DNA of 64,000 nucleotides from Epiperipatus broadwayi. Lineage: Eukaryota > Onychophora > Udeonychophora > Euonychophora > Peripatidae. This document shows positions 24,160 through 35,800 of this stretch, one piece after another. The DNA lies in contig JAQFVV010000042.1 of NCBI GenBank assembly GCA_028023455.1, forward strand, positions 8,701,922 to 8,765,921, written 5' to 3'. Position 1 is the stretch's first letter. Each line of letters opens with the position of its first letter. Under the pieces are notes generated by a model. That model was not told the DNA's origin. It did not search any database and was given only the letters and a program-made list of their open reading frames with translations. The position numbers and the translations under genes are program-made.

Positions 24160-25818
24160 GTGTAAAACAACATTTTGGTATGGTAGGAAATTTATATCTA
24201 CAATAAGAAAAAAAAGATAGAATTATTACTAAAAAGAGAGATGACATCATGAAATGGGTAAAAGACTTCTATCAAGAATTATAATAATAAAGAACAAATA
24301 TCTCCAATATTTATTATATCTTCAGAATTGCTCAGAATTTTAAATGAAGAAGTGAGACATGCAATTAAATGTATGAAGAAAGGAAAGACTCCAGATAATG
24401 ATGAAATTATAATTGATATATTAAAAGAAGCAGGTGAAGAATTAGAATTGTTTTTAGCAAAGTCATATACCAAATGTCTAAATGATAAAGGTGTATCAGA
24501 TGATCGGAAGAATGCAGTATTAATATTAATATTTAAAAAAGGTGATAAAGAAGATATTAGAAATTACAGACCTATCAGCCTTTTATCAGTTTTATACAAA
24601 ATTTTTATCAAGGTAATTACAACTCATCTACAGAGAACATTGGATTTCCACCAACCAAGAGAAGAAGCTGGATTTAAAAGTGGTTTTAGTAGAGTAGATC
24701 ATATTCATGTATTGAGAGAAGTTATAGAAAGGACAAATGAATATGAATTGCCATTATGTTTTGGATTTGTAGATTATGAAAAGGCATTGGATTCTATAAA
24801 CATTTCTTCAGTGATTAAAGCATTGGATCATCAAGGTATAGATCCAGGATATTGTCATATTTTAAAGAATATTTATAAAAATGCAACAGCAACAATTAGA
24901 TTACATAATGATACTGGAAAAGTCAACATTGAGAAGGGTGTAAGACAAGGTGACTCCATATCTCCAAAACATTTTACAGAAGTGCTGCAAGAAGTATTTT
25001 GTGGATTAAAATGGGAAGCTAAAGGAGTGAAAGTAAATGGAGATTATTTAAGTCATTTAGATTTTGCAGCTGATGTAGTTTTTTTTTGCAAATAATGCTT
25101 GAGAGCTGCAGGAAATGTTACAGGAGTTATCAAATGAAAGTAGGACTAAAAATAAATGTTAAAAAGACTAAAATAATGTTCAATGGATTTTCTCAAAATA
25201 TGAAAATAAAGATTGATTATGATGAGTTAAAAGAAGTTAACAGCTACAAATACCTTGGTCAGATTATTAATACAGATGGAAACATAATAGATGAAATTAA
25301 TCATAGAATTAAACTTCATTGAAGTGCTTTTGGTAGAAATAACTTGATACTAAAAGGAAATATGCCTATGTGTTTGAAAAGGAAGGTTTTTAATAAATGT
25401 GTTTTGTCAGTTCTAACTTATGGATCTGAGACTTGGATACTTAATAGAATAGCAATACAGAGACTTCAGACCTCTCAAAGAAGTATGGAGAGATGCATGT
25501 TGGGAGTAACTAGAGATCAAAAATGCAATTTATGGGTAAAAGAACAAACAGGTGTTATTGACCTTATTGAAAAAATTAAAAGATGGAGTTGGCCTGGACA
25601 TATTGCTAGAAGAGATGATAATAGATGGACAATTGATCTTAAACTGGATTTCAAGAGATTGTAAAAGACCCAGGAAAGAGACTACATGTGAGATGGATGG
25701 ATAAGAAAATGTGTAGGGGTGATGTGGAGAAGAGAAGCTAAATATCATAGAAGATGGATTGAACTTGGAGAGACCTTCATCCTGCAGTAGATTGATAATG
25801 GTTGATGATGATGATGAT
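24160..25818 (+). pseudogene. 5'-truncated RTE reverse transcriptase (left arm)
   Basis: An RNA-dependent DNA polymerase of an RTE-type LINE. The main open stretch is 24,328-25,095, 255 codons, with RT motifs in order: YRPISLLSVLYKIF (about residues 79-92), PREEAGFKSGFSRVDHIH, motif A FVDYEKALDSI, motif B VRQGDSISP, and motif C as FAADVVFF. A continuation 25,086-25,322 (KYLGQIINTDGN) lies in another frame because a T9 run shifts the reading; 25,344-25,664 carries LTYGSETW and GHIARRDDNRW. The endonuclease domain is absent. The 3' end has TGATGA repeats. Motif C normally reads F/Y-A-D-D; here the first Asp is Ala, so the enzyme would be dead even without the frame breaks. Not a host gene. Confidence 0.9.
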
Positions 25819-27329
25819 ATATGTGTGGGTAAATCAAGAAAAGAATAATATTGTATCTCTGGCCAGCTGACATTGAAGTTATATCTAAAATTAATCCAAC
25901 CTTAGCTATTAAACTTCCAAAGCATATGAACCTAATGTAACCAGGAAGCTAAATAAATTGAATGATAGCAGTTTGAAAATACATGAAATTAAGAGTGCAT
26001 TATAACTATACATTTTTGAATATTCCTGTGAATTGTAGATAATGAGGAAACTGGCCTAAAAACAATTTATGAGCTCGAAGTAAGAATTCTAAACAACAAA
26101 TATGTGATCATAAAATAATTATGACATGGGTAAGACTTTGTTGTTCTATTTTTATTGGTTAGTCTAAAATAAAATATACCTAAAATAAATATAAAACATT
26201 AGAATCCACTAAAATCGAATGATAGTATATTTCTGTAAATATTATCTTTTTCTTCTATATTTTACAAATGCACATAAATCAGTTTTTTTATATTTTTATT
26301 TTAATGTATTTTTTATTTATTTTTGTTAATTTTTTTATTATGTAATGGGTTGAACTAATGTGTTATTGTAAATATTCAGGACTAGTTCTTATTCCATGAC
26401 ATTCTAATATCAATGTGTACATAATTGTGATACAGAGATTGGTGTCAGTTTTTTATTTTTTGATTAAAGATAAATTGTGATTCAGGTTCACTATATCAAC
26501 AAAAGTAATTATCCTTTGAAGCATTACCATGCTATCCTGATTCTGTTGTAAAGGAATAGAAGTGTTTAAAATCAGAAAATATGAGAGGAAGAGATTGAAC
26601 CTGTCCTATTCCTTTTTATAGAGGTTGTGCTAGAGTTGAAAGTAAGACAGAAATATAAATAGCAAAATTCTATACTGTCCAGGAAAGGGATCCCTTTGAT
26701 TGAACCTATTTTGTGGGAATGATGGGTAGGGAATATAGCTGGTATTAATGTTGGAAGTAAAAATTTTTTAATAATAACCCAGTGTGATTATCATAATTAG
26801 TTAGGATGTTCATTACAAATATACCCAATGTGATCATTCCTAATACCTATTAACTCTAACATGCAAGTCCACATTTCAGTAAATGTACATAAGAAAGTTA
26901 CCTGAATCCTGTTAGATTTGATGCTTCAACATGTGGCTTGATAAAATAATCTTACATATACTACATACATGGTACCTTTAATGTATGCCTTGATAATATA
27001 ACTTTTTTTCAGGTATACTTAATACAGTTAGCACAGTGAATTGAATAATTACTAAAAAAAGTATAATAAATACAGGAAATAATTTTTTGCTCTGATTACA
27101 ATAATAGAATGTATAGAAAGAAAGAATAAGCTAGTTTTGTTTAAAAATTAAATATAAATACAAATAATAATACTAATAAAAGTGAAGTCAGAAAGATGAA
27201 GCCAAATGTTTTAAAACGGTAAAAATAGAGTGATAGGGTGAGATTTTTCTTATATAAAAAATTGCAGACTGAAAGGAAGGGACAGACACACCAATTAAGA
27301 AAAATATTTCAAACTGAACATAAAAATAA
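25819..27329. other. Noncoding DNA (left arm)
   Basis: No gene supported. Mirrored at about 59,518-61,028. Confidence 0.55.
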
Positions 27330-29110
27330 AAACTTTCCAAAAAGGAATTGATTAGTGATGCAAGTATAATGGTAAAGATGTTTCAGCAATTGAAAAGTCA
27401 TATAGAAAACATGGCTATAAATGTGGAAAATTTAGCAATAGATATTAAAATTACTGAAAGTCAAAAATGATAGACACTAAAGATACTAAATATCAAATAG
27501 AAAATTTAGCTGTCAATACAAACAAATTGGCTGTAGATATTAAGAGTCAAATAGAAAATTCATATTTAGAAATTAAAGAGGACCAAGACCAAATGACAGA
27601 AGAAATTATACAAAGGCTGGAGGAAGTTCTATTATTTTTATAAAAAAGTAGAAGAGATATATTATGAAATCCAGCAAAACAAAGAAAAACAAGATAAGGA
27701 GATAGAATATTGCAGGAAATATGTCACAAATTCTAACAAAATAAGTAAAAGCAACAGGAAAAAATAGAATATTTGAGAAGTCAAAACAGTGAAGCAATGG
27801 CACAGGTTTGTGTTGAATAAATAGTTTGTCTCAACAGATTAAAAAATTTCAAATACAGAGAGTGAAGCCAGGGTGAAATATGGCTGGGGATGATAAGAAC
27901 AATCTAGAAAATAAAGGCAAAACAAAAAGAAATAAAAAACGAGGAAAACTTAAAAATAACTCCATAGAAATACTTTATTAATGGAATTTCACATGAAGAA
28001 GATCAAAAAATGCTAACTTGAATACATATACACTACATACACACTTTCCACAAATCATCTAATATAGTTAATCAGTTCCTAAAGATAAGGATGTTTTTGA
28101 GGCATATAAGTGAGACTCCAATTGAGTATCACAGCAGTCTAGAGAAATATTTCAGTTTAAATAACAGTTGAGATGGCAAAAATAACCGTAGTCTGTAGTC
28201 ATATACAGGGCTCATCTCACGCTTGATGAGATTTTTTATTTAAGAAGCATCAGAACTTTGATTTCAACAAGCTATTTTAAAATGCTGGAGGGAATTATAC
28301 ACCAAATGTCACCAAAAATGCTGATTTGGAAAAGTATATTATTTTTAAAAAGATAGACAGCAAAACTAAAAGCCTTAACAGCTGACTCATTATCCAAAAT
28401 CAAATTATCAGGATAGTTACATAGAGCAAATGTTTATTGGATTGTTTAAGAAAAATGTAAAACATGTAGCTGAACTCTTAAATGTGTTTGACTGCAGTAA
28501 ATTCCAAATGAAAGAAGTATATTTGAAGAGAAAATGAATGGTACATAAATGCTACAGGTTAGAGGTCAACATGAAGAAAAAACACAAAAAAAAGAAGATC
28601 CATTGACAGTCTAGTTAGTACAAGAATCATTTGATGAATTGGATGTACATCTAACCTGAATACTGATGAAAGAATTCATAGATACCTATGCTAGCAGGGT
28701 CTTAAATAAAAGATTAGAAAACCATCAAAATAAAGAATAAGAGAAGCACATTCTGGACTTCACAAATTGTTTCTTGTCTAAGTTCAGAGATGCTAAGGGG
28801 AAATCATAGTTAAATAAAAATATATACAATGTGGAAAATTTTGAATATCATTGGAAAAAGGGTGAGACTAGATTTTCATCCCAGAATTTGCCATAGATAA
28901 AAAAAATTATGTTAAAAGTGGTCATACTGAAGATGTTATTAAACTCAGGCAGTCAAATATAAGTGATGTCTGAGGAAGTATACACACAAATTATTCAGCT
29001 CAGCCCCTATATTAAAACCCATCCCTTAAAGGCAATGCTCATCACTATAACAAAAAAAAAGCTAAAGTCATTTCAAAATAAATTTGCGTATAGATAAGAA
29101 TAGAAAAAAA
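27330..29110 (+). pseudogene. Decayed Ty3/gypsy-like gag-protease remnant (left arm)
   Basis: Around 27,380-27,650 the + strand translates to Q/E/K/N-rich heptad-like sequence (for example NLAVNTNKLAVDIKSQIEN), fitting a coiled-coil gag. At 28,909 begins MLKVVILKMLLNSGSQI, the flap-side active-site block of a retropepsin; the family motif is L-L-D-(S/T)-G-(S/A), and the catalytic Asp here is Asn. In this arm a TAA stop follows immediately, where the right arm reads on. Sequence to about 29,750 may be reverse-transcriptase remnant but is too decayed to prove. No LTRs were identified. An old copy of a retroelement with no function. Confidence 0.6.
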
Positions 29111-30272
29111 ATCACTCGCTATATTTTATTAATTCTTAGTAGACTTATTCAGAAGTTATCCTCAGACTTTATGCATAAAGCAGGACGCATAACAGATTAT
29201 CATAAGTTTTGGATGATTTAATATCATCTTGGCCTGAAAGGCAATTTATGTCTGCTGCAATGTGTTGTGTGTGGATGGATACTCAATGGCCAGAAGTCCA
29301 GTTATAGTCACAAGAGTCTTTACTTATCAACAATAAATATTAAGATCGATTAATTATTTCAGGGTACAGACCAGTGATTTCCTAACATACCTAAAATAGG
29401 ATCACTAATGACCAATCGTACTGCCTCTGCTCTTATCCCATCTCTCACTGATATAAATCTGAATTTGAAAAACAATTAGTACAAAATCCTATTGTGGTGA
29501 TAAATAAAAGGATAGATAAGTTTACTTGTTTTTGAATGCAAAACAATTAAACAAGATTACTGTGCCAGGGTGCAGCACTCTACCACTTATTTATAAAGTA
29601 TTAATTTAAGTTTAAAAATAAGATTTTCTCAACATTCAGTATTGACTGCCAGTTAAAACTATGTACTGCAGATCACCAGCATACTGCTTTTAGATATAAT
29701 AGACACTCATCTGATCATCTCATTCTATGGTAAGTATAAATTATATATTTTGTTTTTTCTATTTCTTGTATTATATACCACTTACCTTGGGAATTTAAGT
29801 ATTATTGCACTTGAACTTAAGATATGCCATAGAAAAATACAGATGGATGTATCTACAAAGACCCTTTCTAAAGTATTTTTTCTTTGAAAGAGAGAAAGTA
29901 GTGGATGAAGTCCATGTGATTACAGGTGTTTCAAAAATACTTTCATAATGACAAGTTTGACTGATCCTTATAGAGATTGATACCAAAAGGGTGATCAGAA
30001 ATATATAACTAATGATTATTAGTTTGATTCCCTTTTTAATAATATAGATTTTTTATTTTCCATGTGTTTTCTTGGATAGTGGAAGAACCAGTAAGTTTAC
30101 TTGTGTGTTTTTTATATGTGAGGTCTGTAGTTGTTACTTTAAATAATTAATTGTGGATTTCATTATTTAGAAATTTATAGAACCCTGTGTAGGTTATGTA
30201 TTAGTGGAGTAGAGTTACAAGGTAAAATATTGTGGTGAGATTAAAAGGGGTAGGCTTCTGGCACAATATATA
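29111..30272. other. Noncoding DNA (left arm)
   Basis: No supported gene. A possible tail of the gypsy-like remnant lies to about 29,750. Confidence 0.5.
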
Positions 30273-30428
30273 TTAGAAGGGATTTGAACTCAAACTTTCA
30301 TGCTCCCTACAGATGTCCACACCATCTTATATAACTGATACACATAACCACATACATGTGTATCAGTTATATAAGATGGAATGGATAGCTGCAGGGAGCC
30401 TGAAAGTCTGAGTTCAAATTCCTTCTAG
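30273..30428. mobile_element. Palindromic tRNA-like hairpin element (left arm)
   Basis: Inverted arms of 73 bp (30,273-30,345 and 30,356-30,428) around a 10-nt loop; 'tcttatataactgatacaca' pairs exactly. Each outward-facing arm contains a B-box-like word: 'gagttcaaattcc' on + in the right half, and 'gagttcaaatccc' on the minus strand of the left half. It may derive from a head-to-head tRNA-like SINE; A boxes are not clear. Confidence 0.7.
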
Positions 30429-30481
30429 TTACATTAAATTCAGTATAGTCAAAATATTCGTATTTAAATATTATATATATA

Positions 30482-30684
30482 TTAACTCATTGCAACTGTT
30501 TATTTTAAATATAATTGAATAACTTTCCAGCTTCAGAGAAAGACAATCCTTCTGATATATCAAGGAGAACAAAGTTAAAATGGAATCACTTTTTGGTATT
30601 ATTTTAACTTTAAAATGCATTGTCATCTGCTGAAGCTGTTAGATTATTCATTTATATTTAAAATATATAGTTGCAATGAATTAA
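30482..30684. mobile_element. Hairpin MITE, family C (left arm)
   Basis: Ends 'ttaactcattgcaact' and 'agttgcaatgaattaa'. Arms of about 65 bp with roughly 80% complementarity include 'agcttcag' / 'ctgaagct' and 'ttattttaaatataa' / 'ttatatttaaaatata'. No frame. Confidence 0.7.
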
Positions 30685-31151
30685 TCTTAAAAACATTAGT
30701 TTCAGCTTACTAATAATGATATTCAAATGTTGTTTTGCAATCTCATAGTGTTAGTTATGTCAATCTCCTTTTGAACAGAGAATTTAGCATTCATACACAC
30801 AAGTACATGTATATTATAATTTATTATAACTTAAAGTCATATTCTGTAAAATATTAAAACATAAAAACCAACGATGATGTTTTACAAAGTAACATACAGT
30901 TTCAACTTAGTAAAGATGTTATTATGTAGTCATTGTAATATATATATGCCTATGTGCATATATTGTATATCTAATAGAAAAACATGTAAATTATATATAA
31001 GAAAAAATTGGAATGATCTAGAATAAATAATAATAAAATGCCAATTGTATAATGTTAAATGAAGCCAAATTATAATACTGTTATAAATAAAAGTATTATT
31101 CTTATATCTTCTCCTTTACTTTTTTTGCATTCCTTCATATATTCATATATA

Positions 31152-32812
31152 TTACTTTTTATAAATCTCCACATATACACTCCAATGCAATTTTTTTTTA
31201 TATAATTCGTTTAATTTTTTAACAGTTTCGACTGTCCTGCAATCTTCATCAGAGCTACAACATTTAAACATATAATCATACAATCATTATTTTATATACA
31301 TATAAAAATATATAATAGAAAGGAAGGAAAGGAATTAAATTTATAGGTGTTAAAAATAAAATAAAAAGGTGATATATTAGAGAGTAAAGTCAATGATAGA
31401 TAAAAAGAAAAGATAAAAAATAAAAAGTCAAAAGAAAATAAAAATCGTAAAGAAATAATGGAAAAATAATAATAATTAGTAAAAAAAGAGGGAAGTAAAG
31501 GTATAAGATTAAAAATAAAATATGATTAATAATAATAATGGGTTATTATTAAATAGCCACTGTACATCGCTTGATGGTGCTGTTCCTGTGCAAAAATGTT
31601 TTAATATAACATTTTCAGGCTGGGACAAAACAAAACACTTTTATTTAAAAATGTATGTTATTCTTCTAATAGTAAGTGAAACATTTAAACAAAAGTTAAA
31701 AAAAAAAATTGATTAACAAACTAATCACCCCAAATTAAATTAAAGTCCATTCAATTAAATTGCAGCGTGTAGCACTGGAATGTGCAGGGAAGAAGACCGA
31801 TGGTTTTCCTGATCCAAAGGATTATCCAAAAATGCATTACTCTGATCAAACCAAGCTTATGATTTTCAAAACAACATGCAACCTCAGACAAGTTTACGTT
31901 ATTCTTAGCATTCTACATTAAACATCAAAAACAAAACAAAATACTTTTCTTTTGATTTAAAAATGTACATTATTCTTCTAATAGTAAATTAAACATTTAA
32001 ACAAAAATTAAAAAAAAAAACCAAACACTTGATTAACAAACTAATCAACTCAAATTAAATTAAATTCCATTAAATTAAATTTCAGTGTGTAGCACTGGAA
32101 TGTGCAGGAGAGGGGGGGGATGATGGTTTTGCTGATCCTAAGGATCATCCAAATGATGCATTACTCTAATCAAACCAAACTTACGATTTTTCCCATAGCT
32201 CCTCTAGCGAAAATATGCCAATTCATGTGAGTTCTGAAAAATGGTTTTTGACCCTACCTTTTTGCACTTTTTTTCACCTTCCAAGCTGTGTAGGGAAGTG
32301 CAGGCATGGGCTAACAATTATTAGTATGTAATAGTATGTCAGCTAGGGTCTAAGATCATTACTTCGAATGCGCATTAAAAGTGTTATGGCCAGTTGAATT
32401 ACGTACACTCTCACATCACATGGTAGTGAACTGTGAAGTGTGCACTATTTGATAGTGTTGTGAATCACATCAGTGGGCTGTAATATTTGTGTGCAATGCC
32501 ATCTAGGCCTGCTAGCAGCTAATATGAACAGAATTGTTCTATATGCCATAAGTTAGGCTGCATAAATGGCATATTTCTGTGTTTTTGCACAGAAACAGTG
32601 CCACCAAACGATGTACAGTGGCTCTTTAACAAGTACCTAATAATGTAAAATATGTATTTTTATATGTATATAGAATAATGGTTATATGATTATATGTTCA
32701 AATGTTGTAGCTCGGATGAAGACTGCAGGACAGTCAAAACTGTTAGAAAATTAAAGGAATTATATAAAAAGTTTTGCATTGGAGTGTATATGTGGAGATT
32801 TATAAAAAGTAA
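31152..32812. mobile_element. 1.66-kb TIR element (left arm)
   Basis: Ends 'ttactttttataaatctcca' and 'tggagatttataaaaagtaa' begin terminal inverted repeats of about 170 bp. A second inverted block follows inside: 31,555-31,600 against 32,583-32,628 ('agccactgtacatcg' / 'cgatgtacagtggct'). A purine-rich, low-complexity insert (31,318-31,520) sits inside the left repeat. The interior holds a tandem duplication of about 300 bp (about 31,625-31,930 and 31,931-32,195), each unit with 'tgtagcactggaatgtgcagg'. No transposase is seen. Superfamily unknown. Confidence 0.7.
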
Positions 32813-35800
32813 CAGTTATAAATAGCTAACAATGTTTACTTCATCTTAAATAGGAAGTAAAATCTAGGTTTTTTTCAAATTACTGCACATATGCAAACAT
32901 AATACATATGCACATACACACACATAATTAAATTATTAACATTTAAATTATATAAATCAATTACTTTCAGGTTTATAGATATTAAAAAAAAACCTCTGAC
33001 GTCATAGTTCAAATCAAAGACCATAAGTAATTTAATTTTTCCACTATAATAATTCTTTTATAATCTGTGATTATACAATTTCAGTCCTTTATATATTTTT
33101 CCAACTGTCTAACAGCTTTCTTTTTATTTTTTTAAAAATTAAGTCATTTAGTTGATTTTTTTCTTGAGTGGTTGGTTCCCAGACAGAGACTATATAATTG
33201 TTTAAGATTTTTTTTTTTTAAAAAAAAAACGCTTTTAATTGATACAAATCCATTTTTTTTTCTTTTTAGATATTTAATAAAATTGTTTTTTTTTTTATGT
33301 GTTTTTTCTCATTATATAATACCTTGGTAGATTGGTAATGCTTGAAAAAATGCAAAATATCTTACAGGAAACCATTAATTTTTGTGAAATTGACAAACGT
33401 TTTTTTTGTTACAGTATTTATTTGTTGTTTCTTTTTTTAGTTTTTTGTTTGGTTCAAAATCACATAATATTTGTGATTTTTTTAAAAAAAGATTATTTTA
33501 AATTAGAATCTTTTATGTACTGCAAAGTATATATAAATTACAAATAAATAAATAAATGTGAAAACAATACTTATGCACAGTATTGATATATTTTGCATAT
33601 GATAAGTAATGCATCCCCTTAATAAGAAGCTTGTATTAAGAATAATAATTTACATTATTTTCTTTGCGTTAGAGCCATCTATTTTAAACCTGAATAAAAC
33701 TATAAATTATATACAAATTCCATACTAGTTCCTTACTATTGGTTTTTATTAATAAAGGCCAATAAATTATGATTCTTTGTTTAGTTAGATTATAGTAAGA
33801 ATAACTGTAGAGACATTTGCAAAGTAGTAAATAAACAATATAGATATGCTTGTACAGTATATAATTTTATTGAAAATTTTCTTTGTCATTAAACACAACT
33901 ACAATTTGAAGTTAAACTTCCTAGAGGCATTTTCACAAACTAGTAAATAACTTTTTTTCTCTCTCTCTTATATTAAAATTTATTACTATTAGTAATTTTC
34001 TAAAATTTATTAAGTAATATTTACTGAGGCTATCACCTCGAGAATATGCGTGTAAAAATGCGATAGTAGGGACCTCTACAGGTGTTTAACCACAAGCTTA
34101 CACTATGGAAGAACAAAAATGATTCACTTTTATCTAAATATCACATTGTTATATAGATAGCAAACCAATCATTGTTACTTGAAGAATGAAATTTTATATT
34201 AGCAGTGATTGACGTCATGATGCACTAGTTAATTAGCTTACAGTTTGAAACAATATTGAAAATATAAATTCTAATAATGTTAATTTCATAAAAAAAACAG
34301 CATGGAAAATCGAACTCCAATTGCATTTACTATAATACTAGATATTGTTTATTTATGGTGTTATTAAAATTATTAGAATTTACATCTTAGATGTTATTTG
34401 AAATTAGAAGTTAGTTTGGTTTCATTGAAGTGTCAATGATCGATTTATTGTCTATATAATAAATTAAAAATGGAACATTTTTTGTCTACCTAATAAATTA
34501 GCAGTAATATGAAAAAGAGGGCATTCCTTGAAAGTTGGTTAAAATGATCTTAGAAAATCTGACTTGAAAATTGTTATTAATGATATGCACATTCAGAGTT
34601 AGTTTCTCCTTAAATATTACTATATATTTTATGCACTTTATATTTAATAATAATTGTTTATTTATGATGATATTAAAATTATTATATATACTAAGTTTAT
34701 TATATTAGTATATAAAACAGAACTATGTTCTTCAATCTTTATAACATTTAAATATGAATCTAAAAATATATATTATTTACAAAATGATCTCTTAATGTTA
34801 ATTGGATGAGTATTTCAAATTAATGATCAATGATACTTAATGATATAAGGGGTCCATTAAAGTTTATAATATAGTTCTAATATATTAAAATATTAGAATA
34901 ATTTGCATTAGAAAATGAAAAGAAATTGCAAACAATCGATGAAGAATAACTATTAGTGCTGGCTGTAAAATCCTTAACATAATATTAGGCAGGAAATTTA
35001 ACAAACATACATATAATATAAGGCAAAGTTGAAATGATGTGGCAGTTGTTAGATAGTGGATCAACAATCCCATAGCTATAAAAATATAAATTTTCTTAAT
35101 TTTCATCTTGTTTAATACACTGCCAAATAAGCAATTTATTTTGATACATCATAATTGAATAATATCTTAAGGGGATAAGCGATAAATGTAACAACAAAAA
35201 ATTATGTTAATGGTGTGACAAGTGGTGGTAAGCTACCAATGATGAGCAAGTGCTATTGCTTAGTTGCAGTACCCTGTTGCCTAATTACTTTACTTAATTA
35301 AATAACTAAAACACTGATATGCAACATACATCTCACCACTACAAACTTTTATTCTCTATGGATTAATAAAAGAAGGCAGATTCATCCTGAATCAATTTCT
35401 ATTTGGAAAAATATTTGAATAGTTACTGGGGGGGGGGGGTTGTTCTCTTATCAAGAAATTTCTAAAGTCGGCATTTGAAACAAAATGTAATCATTTTACT
35501 CTACAAATTCATTTGTCAATGTATATATCAGCCATTAAGCAAAATACTTAACTGACTTTAAATTTAATATAAAATATTGGATTTTTTCTGAGATTAGATT
35601 AAAATAGTATACTCAAAATTTTGTTCCACCAAATAGTGATTTGCTTTGGGATATAAATAATTGATTTATAAAAACAAATTAATATTTTGCTTTTACAATC
35701 AAATAAATCAATTTTGCATATTTATAGATTTTATCCCCCAAGTAATTATCGCATGACCAAAATCAGTAATCATCCAGTATTAGTTGGTAAATGGGTATCC

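Noticed and set aside
24328-25095. 255-codon frame as a host gene
   Set aside because: All motifs are those of an RTE reverse transcriptase, with truncation, frame breaks and a lost catalytic Asp.
33205-33232. T run followed by A run as a terminator hairpin
   Set aside because: Simple homopolymer pair in AT-rich eukaryotic DNA, with no transcription unit ending there.
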